This document shows positions 45,001 through 56,689 of a stretch of DNA of 64,000 nt, in pieces. This stretch comes from Moringa oleifera (Eukaryota; Streptophyta; Magnoliopsida; Brassicales; Moringaceae): positions 682,001 through 746,000 of the forward strand of contig JAJFZO010000566.1 of NCBI GenBank assembly GCA_021397835.1. Direction: 5' to 3'. Numbering within the stretch: the first letter of the stretch is position 1; every line of letters begins with the position of its first letter. A model generated the notes under the pieces. The model had not been told where the DNA came from, ran no database searches, and saw only the letters and a list, made by a program, of their open reading frames with translations. The position numbers and the translations under genes are program-made.

Positions 45001-45246
45001 ACAAATTTCTAAAGATAATTAATTTCACATTCAGGGATATTTAAGTAATTTGATAGAACAGAAGACGCGTACTAGGAACAAAAATGCCTCTCCCATGGTA
45101 GCTTCATGCCTGAACTCTCTCGTGCGCTGAGATTTCTCTGCTTTTCATGGTAAACAGAGGGGAGCGGAAGAGACGGTTAACGTCGTCATTTCAAAAAAAA
45201 ATTGAAACATACGTCGCTCTTGTCTTAGTCGTAGGGTCAAAGCTTT

Positions 45247-45254
45247 TATATAAA
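45247..45254 (+). promoter_or_regulatory. TATA box of the PI4K-gamma gene
   Basis: TATATAAA lies upstream of a leader of about 630 nt that ends at the start codon at 45916. The leader has a possible intron with donor TTTTG|GTAAG at 45495 and acceptor CTGCAG at 45603, and a second possible acceptor near 45861. Neither is certain. Confidence 0.4.
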
Positions 45255-45915
45255 GCCAACGGCAACATTACCGTTCTCTTCTCCTGCTTCTTCATTTTCT
45301 TTGTCTCTCTTACTGTTATTGGATCAGTGAAAATTGGCGAGAAGCTCGCTTCTTTTTAAAGAACCCGGAAAGAAGTACGTCAATTTTGGAAAATGGCGAG
45401 TCGGTGATTTACTTGCCAATTAATCGCCATCACCAGCTGCCTTTTCGATTTAAGCTTCCATTTTGCTGCCCATTTGCTTTTGATTCTTTCCTTTTGGTAA
45501 GAATCCACTCCCTGCCCCTTGTGCTTTCTTGTCCGATGTTTGGCCCCCAGCGTTAATATTCTTTTGATACAATCTCAGTCTCTGTTACCCCTTGAATCTG
45601 CAGAGACTCAAACTTTTAAGCCCTGGAGCTGAGGCAGATTTCGATACTTTGTCGACCTTTGGGCTTCTGGGTTTCTCAAACTTGATTTTTTCTTTATTAG
45701 CTTCCTGTGTATTTCAGCTCCTGCGGGGATTTTGGATTTTTTTCTCTTTTTTGTATAGGCTTTGGGTTTTGACTTTCTGGGTCGTGTTAGTGTTTGAATC
45801 ATTGGATCAATTGGGTTGAAGGGCATTACCATTGATGCCCATCTATTGCTTTTGAATTTAGGTGACAATAGTTTTCTGAGTTTCTTCTCTGGGTGGGTTT
45901 GCAACATTTTGTAAA

Positions 45916-48115
45916 ATGTCTGCTGTTGATGTCGCATTGAGCCCGATTCGCGAAGGATCGGTAAAAGCTCCTGGATACTGCAATAGCCAACCAGAGCGTT
46001 GCTCTAGCGAGTCGATCTTGATATACCTCAGCGTTGCCGGTTCGATGATTCCAATGCGTGTCTTGGAGTCCGATTCAATCGCCTCAGTCAAACTCAGGAT
46101 CCAGACATGTAAAGGCTTCGTAGTTAAGAAACAGAAGCTAGTTTTTGGAGGAAGAGAGTTGGCACGCAACGATTCGCTTGTCAGAGACTATGGTGTTACC
46201 GGTGGCAATGTCTTGCATTTGGTTCTCAAGCTGTCTGACATCCTGCTCACCACTGTTAGGACCACCTGCGGGAAGGAGTTTGAGTTTCATGTTGATCGTC
46301 ATCGAAACATTGGGTATCTTAAGCAATGGATTGCAAGGAAGGGGAAAGGTCTCATCGACGCCAATGAACAAGAAATTTTTTGTAATGGGGAGAAGCTTGA
46401 TGACCAGAGGCTAATTGATGATATATGCAAGGATAGTGACGCCGTCATTCATTTACTTGTTAAAAAATCAGCAAAAGTGAGAGCCAAGCCTGTTGAAAAA
46501 GATGTAGAGCTCTCAGTTGTTGCAGCTGATTCAAATGAGACAAGAGGTAGTTTTGTAGGAGAAGGACAGAACCCGACCAAGGAGCTTCAGGTTGTGTCCA
46601 GGGAGCCACCCGATAGAGATTTTCTGCTGGAACCTGTTATTGTCAATCCGAATATTAACTTTCCCAGAGCCATTTGGGACGTGATTACCTCTACCTTTGA
46701 TGGTTTGAAGAGAGGTAATCAACCCATCAGATCATCTGAGGGAACAGGAGGAACATATTTCATGCAAGATTCCTCAGGTTTCAATCATGTTTCTGTTTTC
46801 AAGCCTGTGGATGAAGAACCCATGGCTGTGAATAACCCCCAGGGGCTGCCTGTGTCAAAAGATGGTGAAGGACTGAAAAGGGGGACAAAGGTCGGAGAAG
46901 GAGCTTTGAGGGAAGTTGCAGCATATATCTTGGATCACCCAAAAAGTGGACCTCGCTTGTTGTCTGGCGAGCTGATGGGCTTTGCTGGTGTACCTCCTAC
47001 AGTCATGGTTCAATGCTTGAACAAATCATTTAACCATCCAGAAGGATATGAATATGCTTTGAAGAATGTTAAGATTGGGTCATTGCAGATGTACATGAAG
47101 AACTATGGGAACTGTGAGGACGTGGGTCCAGGGGCTTTCCCTGTCCAGGAGGTGCACAAGATTAGTGTCTTAGATATAAGGATGGCAAATGCAGATAGAC
47201 ATGCCGGGAACATATTGATCGGAAAAGGAGAAGATGGCCACACTATGCTCATCCCAATTGATCATGGCTACTGCTTGCCTGAAAAAGTGAGTTCCTTCCA
47301 TCACTCTCTCTTTGCAAATCTGTTTCTTAATAGTTCCATGGATTGTGCAGACTGTTCCGTTGTTCTATGCAATTGAAATGTTCAGACATGCATTTTTCTT
47401 GGGCTTCTGAGATTATAATTTGTTACCCATCTGGATTTGAGGCATACCCAAGTTGTATCTAATTGATTCCCTGCATCTAGACAAGGATTCCAACTATTGT
47501 ATATGAGAAAATGCTTGGATTTTCATTTCAAGACTTGTTTTTGAAGGTTGCCCAAGATCATTCAGATGGTTAAGGAGAATTGCAGAACAAATTTGGTCCA
47601 GTATTGACATTTTATATGAAGTGATAATCAGAATGCTAGATCCCTTTTGAACTTAGATTTCTGCAGATTTTCATCATTTGATCATTCTCTAATGAAAGAT
47701 CATTCAGGTTCTTATGAAACTCGTATTCCATTTTCAGTTTGAAGATTGCACATTTGATTGGCTTTACTGGCCACAAGCCCGGGAGCCTTTCCATCCAGAC
47801 ACCATTGCCTACATAAACTCTCTGGACTCGGAGCGAGACGTTGCCCTTCTGAAATATTATGGCTGGGACATCCCTGTTGAGTGTGCCCGCACGCTCCATA
47901 TATCAACCATGCTCCTCAAGAAAGGGGCAGAACGAGGTCTTACTCCCTTTGCTATCGGAAGCATAATGTGTAGAGAAACCATGAATAAGGAATCAATCAT
48001 CGAGAAAATAGTCAGTGAAGCTCAAGATTCCTTGCTCCCTGAGATGAGTGAAGCTGCTTTTCTCAAAACTGTTTCTGAAGTTATGGACTTTTGGCTTGAC
48101 AAGCTAACAAAATAA
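45916..48115 (+). CDS. PI4KG4: Phosphatidylinositol 4-kinase gamma with two ubiquitin-like domains
   Basis: Two coding exons, 45916-47286 and 47738-48115, give 1,749 nt and 582 residues. Ubiquitin-like domain 1 is at about 34-108 (ESDSIASVKLRIQTCKGF) and domain 2 at about 110-184. The PI3/4-kinase-like domain follows at about 270-560: phosphate-binding region with FKPVDEEPMA (Lys296), catalytic loop DRHAGN (427-432) and the activation-loop start DHG (449-451) in place of the usual DFG. Exon 2 starts FEDCTFDWLYWPQA and ends the kinase fold. Plant type-II gamma kinases with ubiquitin-like domains (UbDK gamma-4) have protein Ser/Thr kinase activity reported for some members, and lipid kinase activity is not always found. 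The number in the symbol is by overall resemblance to the gamma-3/gamma-4 pair and is tentative. No key residue is missing. Confidence 0.93.
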
Positions 48116-49120
48116 GCTTAATCTCTGGGTTTGTAGGTAAATATTTGTACGAATTAATTGAATTATTACCAGTCCATTTTGGATGGACTGCATATTGCAG
48201 ATGGCTTGTATAGCTTGTTCTTGTTTACACAAGCCTGAAGCTTTATCTTTTCCATTTTCACTTGTGTCAACTGCTACCCAGAATTTGAATTTGGCTGTTG
48301 AAGAGTGAGGAATAACTAAGGTCATATAGATTGCAGGCTTGCAAGGTTGCGGCTCTGAGTTGGAGTATTGGAACCTTGTTAAAGCAGTGCCAGAGTGAGT
48401 CCCAAGTTTAGGCTTTTGGAGGCTTATGAAATCAAATGAGTTTGTGTAGCTCTGTAAGTACAATATGTCCCAGGACTTGTAAACCAGCAAGGATGAAACA
48501 GTTGCTCTCTATGCTTTGCTTCCTATTCCAAGCATTTTCTCGGCTCCTTTTTTTTTTTTTTTCTGTCTTCTTTTTCAGATAAAAGGTTTTCGGTTGAATT
48601 TTTTAAAGCATATTTTTGTAATTTAAAATATATAAAAAGTAAAAATTATATAAAACTTTTATGTTTATGTTATGTTATCAATTGAAATTTTTATATTCAA
48701 AATATGAAAAATCAATCTATTAATTTGATTATGAAAAATTAAAAATATTTTTATTATTGAAATATTTGAAAAATGAGTTAAATAAAATTTTTATTTTATT
48801 TTTGTTTCATTTTTATGTAAAAATTTTTAAAATTTAATAACATAAATGTAAATACATATATATATTTTTAATCTTCAAAAAATTTTAAAATTTTTCATGA
48901 TGATATCTTAATTATTTTAAATCAAATTTTATTACATAAAATGTTTAAATTTTTTATAAAATTTAATTTATTTTAAAATTTTTAAATATAAATATTTGAT
49001 TAATAATGTTAAGTAATTATTAAAATATCATGAGACAATTATTTTATAAAAATAAATAAATAAATAAAATTATTACTTATAATTATTAATCTAAAAAAAT
49101 TATCAGAATTTAATAAAAAA

Positions 49121-49140
49121 TTATTATTATTATTATTATT
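49121..49140. repeat. (ATT)n trinucleotide repeat
   Basis: About seven TTA/ATT units in a row within an AT-rich intergenic stretch. Confidence 0.75.
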
Positions 49141-49443
49141 TGGAAAAACCCAAATGACAATAGCTATTGCAGTTTCATCCCTATCAGAAGAACACAGATT
49201 CATCATTGTTTTTTTTTTTTTGGGCAATATATGGGCTGGAATGGCCCATCTTGAACGAAAAATAAGAGCCCATTGGTATCTGTGGAGGAGTTTCAAGCTC
49301 TCATTGAATTGCATGGATTTTTTAAAGAAATATTAATATATGTTAAATTTAATAAAATAAATTATTATATTTATTTATTTATAATTATATAAATTTATTT
49401 TTTTGAAAAATATTTTTTATACTTGAAAATAATACACTGAACA

Positions 49444-49447
<4 letters not shown>

Positions 49448-49476
<29 letters not shown>
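49448..49476. repeat. (TA)n dinucleotide microsatellite
   Basis: A perfect run of about 14 TA units lies between the PI4K-gamma and LEA_2 genes. Confidence 0.85.
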
Positions 49477-49478
<2 letters not shown>

Positions 49479-50803
49479 ATTGATAACAGATATTCCTTCG
49501 ATAAATCAAATTTCATATTGATTATAAATTTATTAACAAAATATTATATAAAATTTAAATAAATTTTAATTTCCTACAGTGTTCTTCTTGATGGTTCATG
49601 AGAGACATCTTCGGTTTGCGTATTCAATTATTGCAATCTGGGTTGAGCTTGAGGACTGGAAATGGTGATGGTGATACAGACAGGTTCCGTATTCTGACAT
49701 AGACAGGGCCCCACGAGTTTCCCGCCATTGTTGTACCAGTCAGAAAGATCAAAAAAAATCTTACGGTGTTCACAGTAACACTTTATAGAATCTAATGTTG
49801 GTCTGTTTGATTATTTTCTTTTTACTTATTTATTTTATTAAATCATGATGTATTAGGATTTTTTAAAAAACTTATTATGGTTGATAATAATATAAATTTT
49901 TGATAATTTTTATAAATTAGTTATTAATCTTAAAATTAATTACATTAAAAAAATTAGTTTTACTCATCATTTTAAAATTAAGATTTATAAAAAATATGTA
50001 ATTATTTAAAATTTATATTTTTATTATATTTTTAATACAAAATTTTAATTTATAATTTTTATTAATATTAACAATTTTACATATATATAATATATATTAA
50101 AATAAATATTATGATAATCACATTAATAAAAATTATATATATAATATGTACAGAAAATTGTTTATATTAATAAAAATTATGAATCAAAATTTTACATTAA
50201 CTAGTCTCAATATAATATTCACTGCATGTGATGGAGGAGGAAACAAAAAGAATAGAAAACCCTGATATTCTCCATTTGTGTTTGAAGAAATCAAGAAGAA
50301 CACCAACCAGAGAGCTTGAGCTGATGATTTTAGTCAAAAGAGTCTTTAAAAAACACCTTGAAAAGAAACTTACCCATTGAGACAAAAGAAGATTTTCAAT
50401 GTCTCCATCTTTTGATCTCATCGGAACATTAGTTTTCTTCCTCCTTTGGATTTTGCAGATCCCACATGGCCCCCACAATGTCTGCATCTCTGTGTTTTCG
50501 CCATTGATGACTCTCTCTGAGAGACCAAAAGCTCAGTCTAAGTTCTCGCACACAAATAAACCCCTCAAGACACTAAACCAACAAAAGAAAAAGGCAAACA
50601 AAAACAAAAACGAAGTCGTCTTTTTTTAACACACATCACCGTTCACAGCTTGCACTTTCACCTTCATTTTCCTTCTCTGCTGATTTACCCATTTTCTCCG
50701 TATCCAAACATACCCATTTCTTCTTCCTCCTTCGGGATTCTGTTTTTGCTCTTTTAGATCAGAAATTCCAAATATCTCAAGAAAGAACAAAAGGGAAAGA
50801 AAA

Positions 50804-51427
50804 ATGAGTAAACCACACGGTCACAGGCCTCCCTCAGGCCGTACAAATCTTGCTTCATGCATAGTGGCAACGATATTCTTGATCTTTGTAGTCATAATTA
50901 TCCTCATAGTTTACTTCACCGTCTTCAAACCCAAAGAACCCAAGATTTCTGTCAGTGCCGTGCAGCTGCCGTCGTTTTCCGTTGCCAACGACACCGTCAA
51001 CTTTACCTTTTCGCAGTACGTCGCCGTCAAGAACCCCAACAAGGCGGCCTTCTCTCACTACGACAGCACCATCCAGCTCCTTTACTCCGGCAGCCAGGTC
51101 GGGTTCATGTTCATACCCGCGGGTAAGATCGAGGCGGGCCGCACCCAGTACATGGCGGCCAGTTTCTCAGTACAGTCGTTCCCCCTGGCTTCTGCGGCGC
51201 GGGCCGAGGCGGCGAGTGTTCCAGGGGTAGGACCAACCTTGGGCAATGGGTTTGCGGGACCCGGATTTGGGTACCGGATCGGTCCCTCGATGGAGATAGA
51301 GTCGAGGATGCAGATGGCAGGTCGGATCAGGGTTCTTCATTTCTTTACTCACCACTTGCAAGCTAAAGCTGGATGCAGAGTCGCCATTGCTGTGAGTGAT
51401 GGATCTGTCTTGGGTTTTCACTGTTAG
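50804..51427 (+). CDS. LEA_2/NDR1-HIN1-like membrane protein
   Basis: A single exon of 207 residues. A short basic cytosolic N-terminus (MSKPHGHRPPSGRTNLAS) precedes one transmembrane helix at about 18-40. The rest is a LEA_2 beta-sandwich domain (ISVSAVQLPSFSVANDTVNF; FSQYVAVKNPNKAAFSHYDS). This layout is shared by NHL and LEA hydroxyproline-rich glycoprotein families, found at the plasma membrane and often linked to pathogen or water stress. The mature C-terminal half should face the cell wall or an organelle lumen. The coding DNA is much richer in GC than its surroundings, as is common for intronless plant genes. No exact function can be given. Arabidopsis At4g23930 is the likely counterpart, from memory. 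Confidence 0.88.
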   Translation: MSKPHGHRPPSGRTNLASCIVATIFLIFVVIIILIVYFTVFKPKEPKISVSAVQLPSFSVANDTVNFTFSQYVAVKNPNKAAFSHYDSTIQLLYSGSQVGFMFIPAGKIEAGRTQYMAASFSVQSFPLASAARAEAASVPGVGPTLGNGFAGPGFGYRIGPSMEIESRMQMAGRIRVLHFFTHHLQAKAGCRVAIAVSDGSVLGFHC

Positions 51428-52624
51428 TTAGTAATTAAAATTCTTTCTTTTCTGGTTCTTTCTTTCTTGATTGTAGTTCTTAGTTGCAGAAGGTGGAGAA
51501 TTGGGTCTGCTGTTTGCATACCTAATTCCTTGAAGAAACTAAAGAAGTGTAAAAAACTGTTTTTTGTTTTTTCCTCTTTGTAAGATTTCATCAGACATTT
51601 TCTTCTCCATCTTCAAGAAGGTGGAAGTAGCGTCTGTTCTTCCTATCTTAGTCAGTCTTTCAGTTACTAAATTAAGAATCTTTGAGCCCAAGTTTCATCA
51701 ATTTCGGCATTTGGGTGTTATAAAACTTAGCAATCAAGATTCTGTAGAGTTAATTGATTGAACTGACGTAAATGATGCAGGAGGTGGAACAAGAAAGCGC
51801 AATGGCTTGCTTTTGCTTTTGTTATGATTGATTAATTGAACTGCAAGTAAAGCTTGATGCATGATAATGGGTAAGATCCTTTGAGGACTCTGAGAATAAT
51901 TAATTAGGACTGACATTTCAGTAAGTGTGTTTTGTCCAGATATGAAGCAAAAAGGTCAGTGAGTGAATGTGCTGGAAAGAAGCCTGTGATACCTTGTTTT
52001 TCTTCTCTTTTTCACTGATCAGACAGGTTTTTCTTTTAAGAAAAAGATTAACGAAGGACAAAATTCTGAAAAAGTTGACAAATTGTCATTTGGGTTATCA
52101 GAGGGTTTTGGGATCGTCACCGGCCGATTGCATGGATGGTTGGTCAGTGAATTGGGGTTAAACTGAGAGAGGTGAGTGAATAGAGATCAGTTAGGTGATT
52201 TGGATGAGATATTACTGTACTAGTGAGGGACCAAGTGGGGACAAGAGAGGGTGGGCAACAGAGAGAGAGTAGAGGAGTAGAGAAATCATTGAGTTCCACT
52301 ACCTCGAGATTTGAGTCCGCTTTTTTGACTTCTTCCTATGAGAGATACCTTTTTTAAGCTGAAGAGAACCCTTTCTCCTGTTTTCTTGGTGGGGGTGACT
52401 GGTGGTGAGAGAGCTCAATTTACGGTCTCACAAAGTTTATGGAGCCACACTTCTAATTAAGTATCCTTGCGGCTCAAAATGCAAGCCCAGAATGAAACAA
52501 CACATTTTACAAAACACAGAACTGGCTGACAGAGTTCATAATCAGAATGTCAACGTTACATTAATCAAACGTGCTTTCAATGACATAGATACCAGGAGTA
52601 GAAGAACATATATTACCAAGAGGA
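51428..52624. other. Convergent 3' flanks of LEA_2 and lipase genes
   Basis: The two genes point at each other. About 51428-51600 is the LEA_2 3' UTR, and about 52380-52624 the lipase 3' UTR. A GA-rich stretch lies at about 52258-52285. No gene is seen between. Confidence 0.5.
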
Positions 52625-54109
52625 TTATTTGTATTTGTAAAGCTTGGACTGCATCTGGTGATCATCTCTCCACCATTGGTGAATTCCATGAGCTTGTTTG
52701 AAATCCTGGGCAGGGGTTAAGTTTATGGTAAGATTTGCAGAGGGAATGAGGTGTAAGGGTTCTTCTGCTGCACCTTTCCCTAATACACTTGCCAACAGGC
52801 CTCCTAATGAATGTTGGGTTGCTAGCTTCTCGATGGCTCCTGCCCCAATTTCCTCCATTATGTTCCTGTGTTCAAAATACCCGACATATTCAGAGCATAA
52901 ATGGTCACCTCGATTCACGAAAAGAGAGGGCGCCCAGGATGACAAGGCGGAAAATGGGTCTATGGATCGACTACTTTGCTGGTTACCCTTCATAGCAAGA
53001 GCAAGTCCTGCAGTGATCACACTGCCAGCAATTCGAATCCCATGTTTCACTTTCTTATCTTTGATCCTCTCAATTGGGGCGGACAAAAATGGTGGATTAA
53101 AGAGAAAAGATTCAAGAAAAATGCCCGTTTTGGCCATAGTTTTTCCAGCAAGCAATCCCATGGCAGCTCCCAGAGAATGCCCAGCTATCCAGACGTTTGA
53201 GTCACCAACAGCAGCAACCACGTTCCGAACAGCTTGCATAGCAATCTCAAATCGAGATGTTCGGTGGAGTCCATTTCGGATAATGTGGATGTCTAACTCA
53301 AGGTCCCTTGACAGGGAGTCTGGTTTGGTTAAGGTGCCTCTGAAGGCAATCACATAATGAGGACTCTGATAAATTGAGTTGTTACGGGGGGATGGCGGAG
53401 GTCTATACTCATAAACTGCACCGAAAGTGCAGAAGTCATCATCATCCACAAGCTGACGAAGCAAGCGAAAATTGAAGAACTCCCACCAGGGAGGAGCAAG
53501 AGCTTGAGAACCTTCGCGTTTTAGCTGGCGGTCTCGCTCAACAGTGTAGACACCCTGAACCAAACTAGCTGCTACAGATCGTCGATGGTGTAAGTTAGTC
53601 CTGCATAAGATAGCACAAAAAAGTTATCTCCCTCATCGTTCTGCCGATGCTAAATAGAAGACTAAAGAATCCAGGAGATACTGGTAGCAGTTGCAACAAC
53701 TATCGGCAATACCAGTGTCCGGTTGTCTTTTACAACCCCACGACAAATAAAGATGTATAACATGATAAACTTCATTGGAAGTTGGTGTAGTGAAAATATA
53801 AGAATCAATTTTAATTTGGAGAATTTCCTGTAAGATGGATATAAGCTGAGAATTGTTTGACAACATATATATGGTATCTTCACAATATTTGGATGCTTAA
53901 CATCACCAGTGAGTGTTTGAATATTAGAACAGAATGCATTGAACTATGTGAAAAACCATAGATGTACTTACAGACAACCATACACACATGCATCTTTCCT
54001 TTGAGGGGAAGGGGGAGGCTAAGGACTAGAAGAGATGAAGGTAATACCAATCAATAGCGGTTAGGTGTAATGGCCCTGAAAGGCTAAAATCTTCTTTTTC
54101 AGAGGCCAT
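52625..54109 (-). CDS. Class-3-lipase-like alpha/beta hydrolase (At4g10955-like)
   Basis: Two coding exons, 54109-54048 and 53600-52625, give 1,038 nt and 345 residues. The 62-nt exon 1 (MASEKEDFSLSGPLHLTAID) joins through TG|GTATTA to a G at 53600, completing Trp21. The serine-hydrolase elbow is GHSLG at 161-165 (Ser163), with the lipase-like strand YVIAFRGT at 103-110 before it. No signal peptide or membrane span is visible, so a soluble or peripherally bound enzyme is likely. Databases call the Arabidopsis homologue a GDSL esterase, but the sequence is of the class-3 lipase type and has no GDSL block. The substrate is unknown. The frame alone starts at a TTG (Leu34); the spliced model adds 33 residues. 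A 5' UTR intron of about 1.6 kb is likely (donor near 55759). Confidence 0.92.
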
Positions 54110-56689
54110 AACACCATGTATTCTTCACCTTCTTTCTTCTCAGTATCCTCCAAAACTCATCTGCATGCACAAGGAAAAACCTGCAGCAGCTATTATTCAT
54201 TATTGCTAAAGGTTATCTACAGACCTTGATAGGCTTTAAGTTAGATGAATGACATATCAATTGTAGGATTAAATGTCCACCAGAAGTGAGAATGGTTTAA
54301 TAAACCATCTCAAGAAAACACATTTAGTTTTCAACGTATTGCAGTAGCAAAAACAACCCTTTCCAAGGTTACCTAGAAAAGGAGCTACTCAATGCATAAT
54401 GTGCTCAATTAATTGATCAATTGACCTCCTTCAATCCATTATACCAAGGAACCACTCAAGAAATTGAATTGACGAAACATCCTCAAAATATATTTTGGCA
54501 TATGCTGATACAGAGCAAACTGTAAATGTTAACCAATTCCTGCAAAGTCCCGCAATCAACTACACCGCACCATCAACGGTCTGACTAACTACCTCCAGTC
54601 CAAAATTCAAAATCCATTGACAAACAAGGAATCTACTTTCTAGCACATGCTTTGACTTTATTGCTCACTTGCAAGATTAACCACTCCAGGTAATATTTAC
54701 AGCACATGACGAGCATTTCATATTTGTAACACAATCAATATAAGGCAAATTAAAAATAAATTATAATTTGCTTATAAGATAGACTACAACCAGGCATAAC
54801 AACCAAAAAAGAATTATTTTTTAAAAATGACCTTAACTTCTTATAAAGGATAGTTTTCAACTAAAAAATTTGCATCTGCTAAAGATTGATGCATTCAAGT
54901 TGCATGTCAACAATGTCTTCTTGCACCTTGTAGTCTAGTGAAATGAATCTGGTCCAGCCATTTGAGCAATTATACTATTTTATCCCCTATAAAAAGTATT
55001 CTACTTACTCAAACAGGTCCCAGCAAAGAACATATGAGTTCATTTTCTAGTGGGGTAGCCTTTCCCAGGACAGCAATGCAATCACCTAGTTCACCAGAAG
55101 GGTGAAGAAAAGAAAAGAGAAAAGAAAAAACTAACATCATACCATGGAAAACTAACAGATTGTCACTAACTAGTTTGAAGGGAACCCATCAAGATGAATG
55201 ATTCCCCCCCTCAGACTCTCCAATGTACCACAAAATCACACGAAAAACAAAGAGGAAATGAGTTCGCCAGTTTACTAGTAAATCATCTGACAGAGCTAAA
55301 TTCATAAAACATTTCATTCACATAAATTCACTAAACGAAAGCCTATATATTTCCTTCTGCAATACAAAAATATAACAAGAGGCAAATAAAGTCGCGATCC
55401 TAGTTAACATGCATGAGCCAATTAAGCAAAGAGATCATTAAGAAAAATGCTGGCCTTTAATTCATAGATGAGGTTCTAGCAGAGAAGACAAAAGCCAATA
55501 TTGAGCTGGTAAACAAATCAATGATGCTATTAAGATAGTTGCTCGGAAAATGAAAAGACCACGTACGCACTACAATTGCTTGATAAAGAAAGAAGAAAAA
55601 AACTAATTAGATCAGTGACAAAGAAAGCATATTGCTTATCATCAACGAGACTTGAAAAGTTTCAAATTAAAAGAAAATGCTGGCCATACTATGATTTATT
55701 AGGCAAAAAAGCAGAAAAAAGAGGAAAATATTCAGGTAAATCAGCAGGAAAAATGTACCTTGAATCAAATTGAAGAAATTCCAGATCCAAAGTGACGATA
55801 GAAAACAAGACTATTTAATTATTTTCTGAACTGTCGGTTAGGACAAAATGGGTTGGTTGAGACGACGTTGAGGTGTCTCTGTCTTATAAAAGCTTTTCTC
55901 GGGTCCTGCTGATTCTGGATTCAAGGAACTAAAGAACGCTGTTTTGTGTTTCACCAACGGTTACCCATTGGGCTTGGATAAAAATTAGGCAGAAAGAACT
56001 GGACTTATAGTGGGTCATGCACTCAAGTCGGCCGGCCCTTTTGCAAGCTTCAATTGTTATTCTGACCAGTGAGTGTGCATATATATACATGTTGCTATTA
56101 GCTTAATTTTGTAGAAAATGAATATCCCAAGGATTACGGTTTAAGAAAAAGTTAATGATTTTTTCAAATATCCGAGGAAAGTATAAGAACCATAATACTA
56201 AATAATATAATTAACTACAAACGCATCAAAAGAGAAGTCCCTAATGTCAGATAATTTTAAGTTGATTTGAGTGAATTGTCTTTAATAAAAAGGGATAAAA
56301 TCCCTTTACTGATTTGAGATCTTAATGCACTTTTTAATACAAAATTTTAAAAATAATTTTAATAATATATAATAATAATATAAAAAATTTCAATTATCTA
56401 TTTCCCTAAATTCAAAAACTCAACTAAGAACGAAAGAAAATTCATATGGCACAAGCTCCCATTTATCACAGAAGCACAAAGGAGAGGAATGCAAAACTAA
56501 TATATTTGCATATCATAATGACAATAGAAATGTAGAGAGATGAATCCTGTGAACTTAGGATGGATGCTTATAGCACATAAATACAACAAAATGTTCCCTC
56601 CTTTCCCAGTATGATTTATCATAAATGAAAGAATGACACGGTCAATCAAGCCAGATCCCTCATGCAAAAGTGTGACAAAAATAGTGTAT
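54110..56689. other. Lipase leader intron and intergenic gap
   Basis: On the minus strand, CAAG|GTACAT at 55759 and GCATGCAG near 54163 could bound a leader intron with a 5' UTR exon at about 55760-55960. About 56130-56440 is AT-rich. About 56450-56689 is the DRP1A 3' UTR. No other gene is visible. Confidence 0.45.

Larger units (their letters stand above)
41803..45915. other. Divergent promoter region of GDSL and PI4K-gamma genes
   Basis: This is 4.1 kb without a supportable coding gene. 41803-42240 is the GDSL leader and promoter, with GA runs at 41813-41840 and a G-box. Most of 42250-44900 is very AT-rich, broken by more balanced islands at about 42950-43380, 44030-44150 and 44640-44820. 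45250-45915 is the PI4K-gamma promoter and leader. The frame at 44641-44832 has no recognisable product. Confidence 0.5.
48116..50803. other. Intergenic gap between PI4K-gamma and LEA_2 genes
   Basis: 48116 to about 48540 is the PI4K-gamma 3' UTR. About 48590-49140 and 49330-49570 are very AT-rich. A more balanced island lies at about 49590-49790. 49800-50200 is again AT-rich. 50500-50803 is the leader and promoter of the next gene. No gene seen. Confidence 0.55.

Noticed and set aside
52698..53357. 219-codon open frame on the plus strand
   Set aside because: It lies antisense over the lipase exon, whose GHSLG elbow and family match are clear; the plus frame has no recognisable domain.
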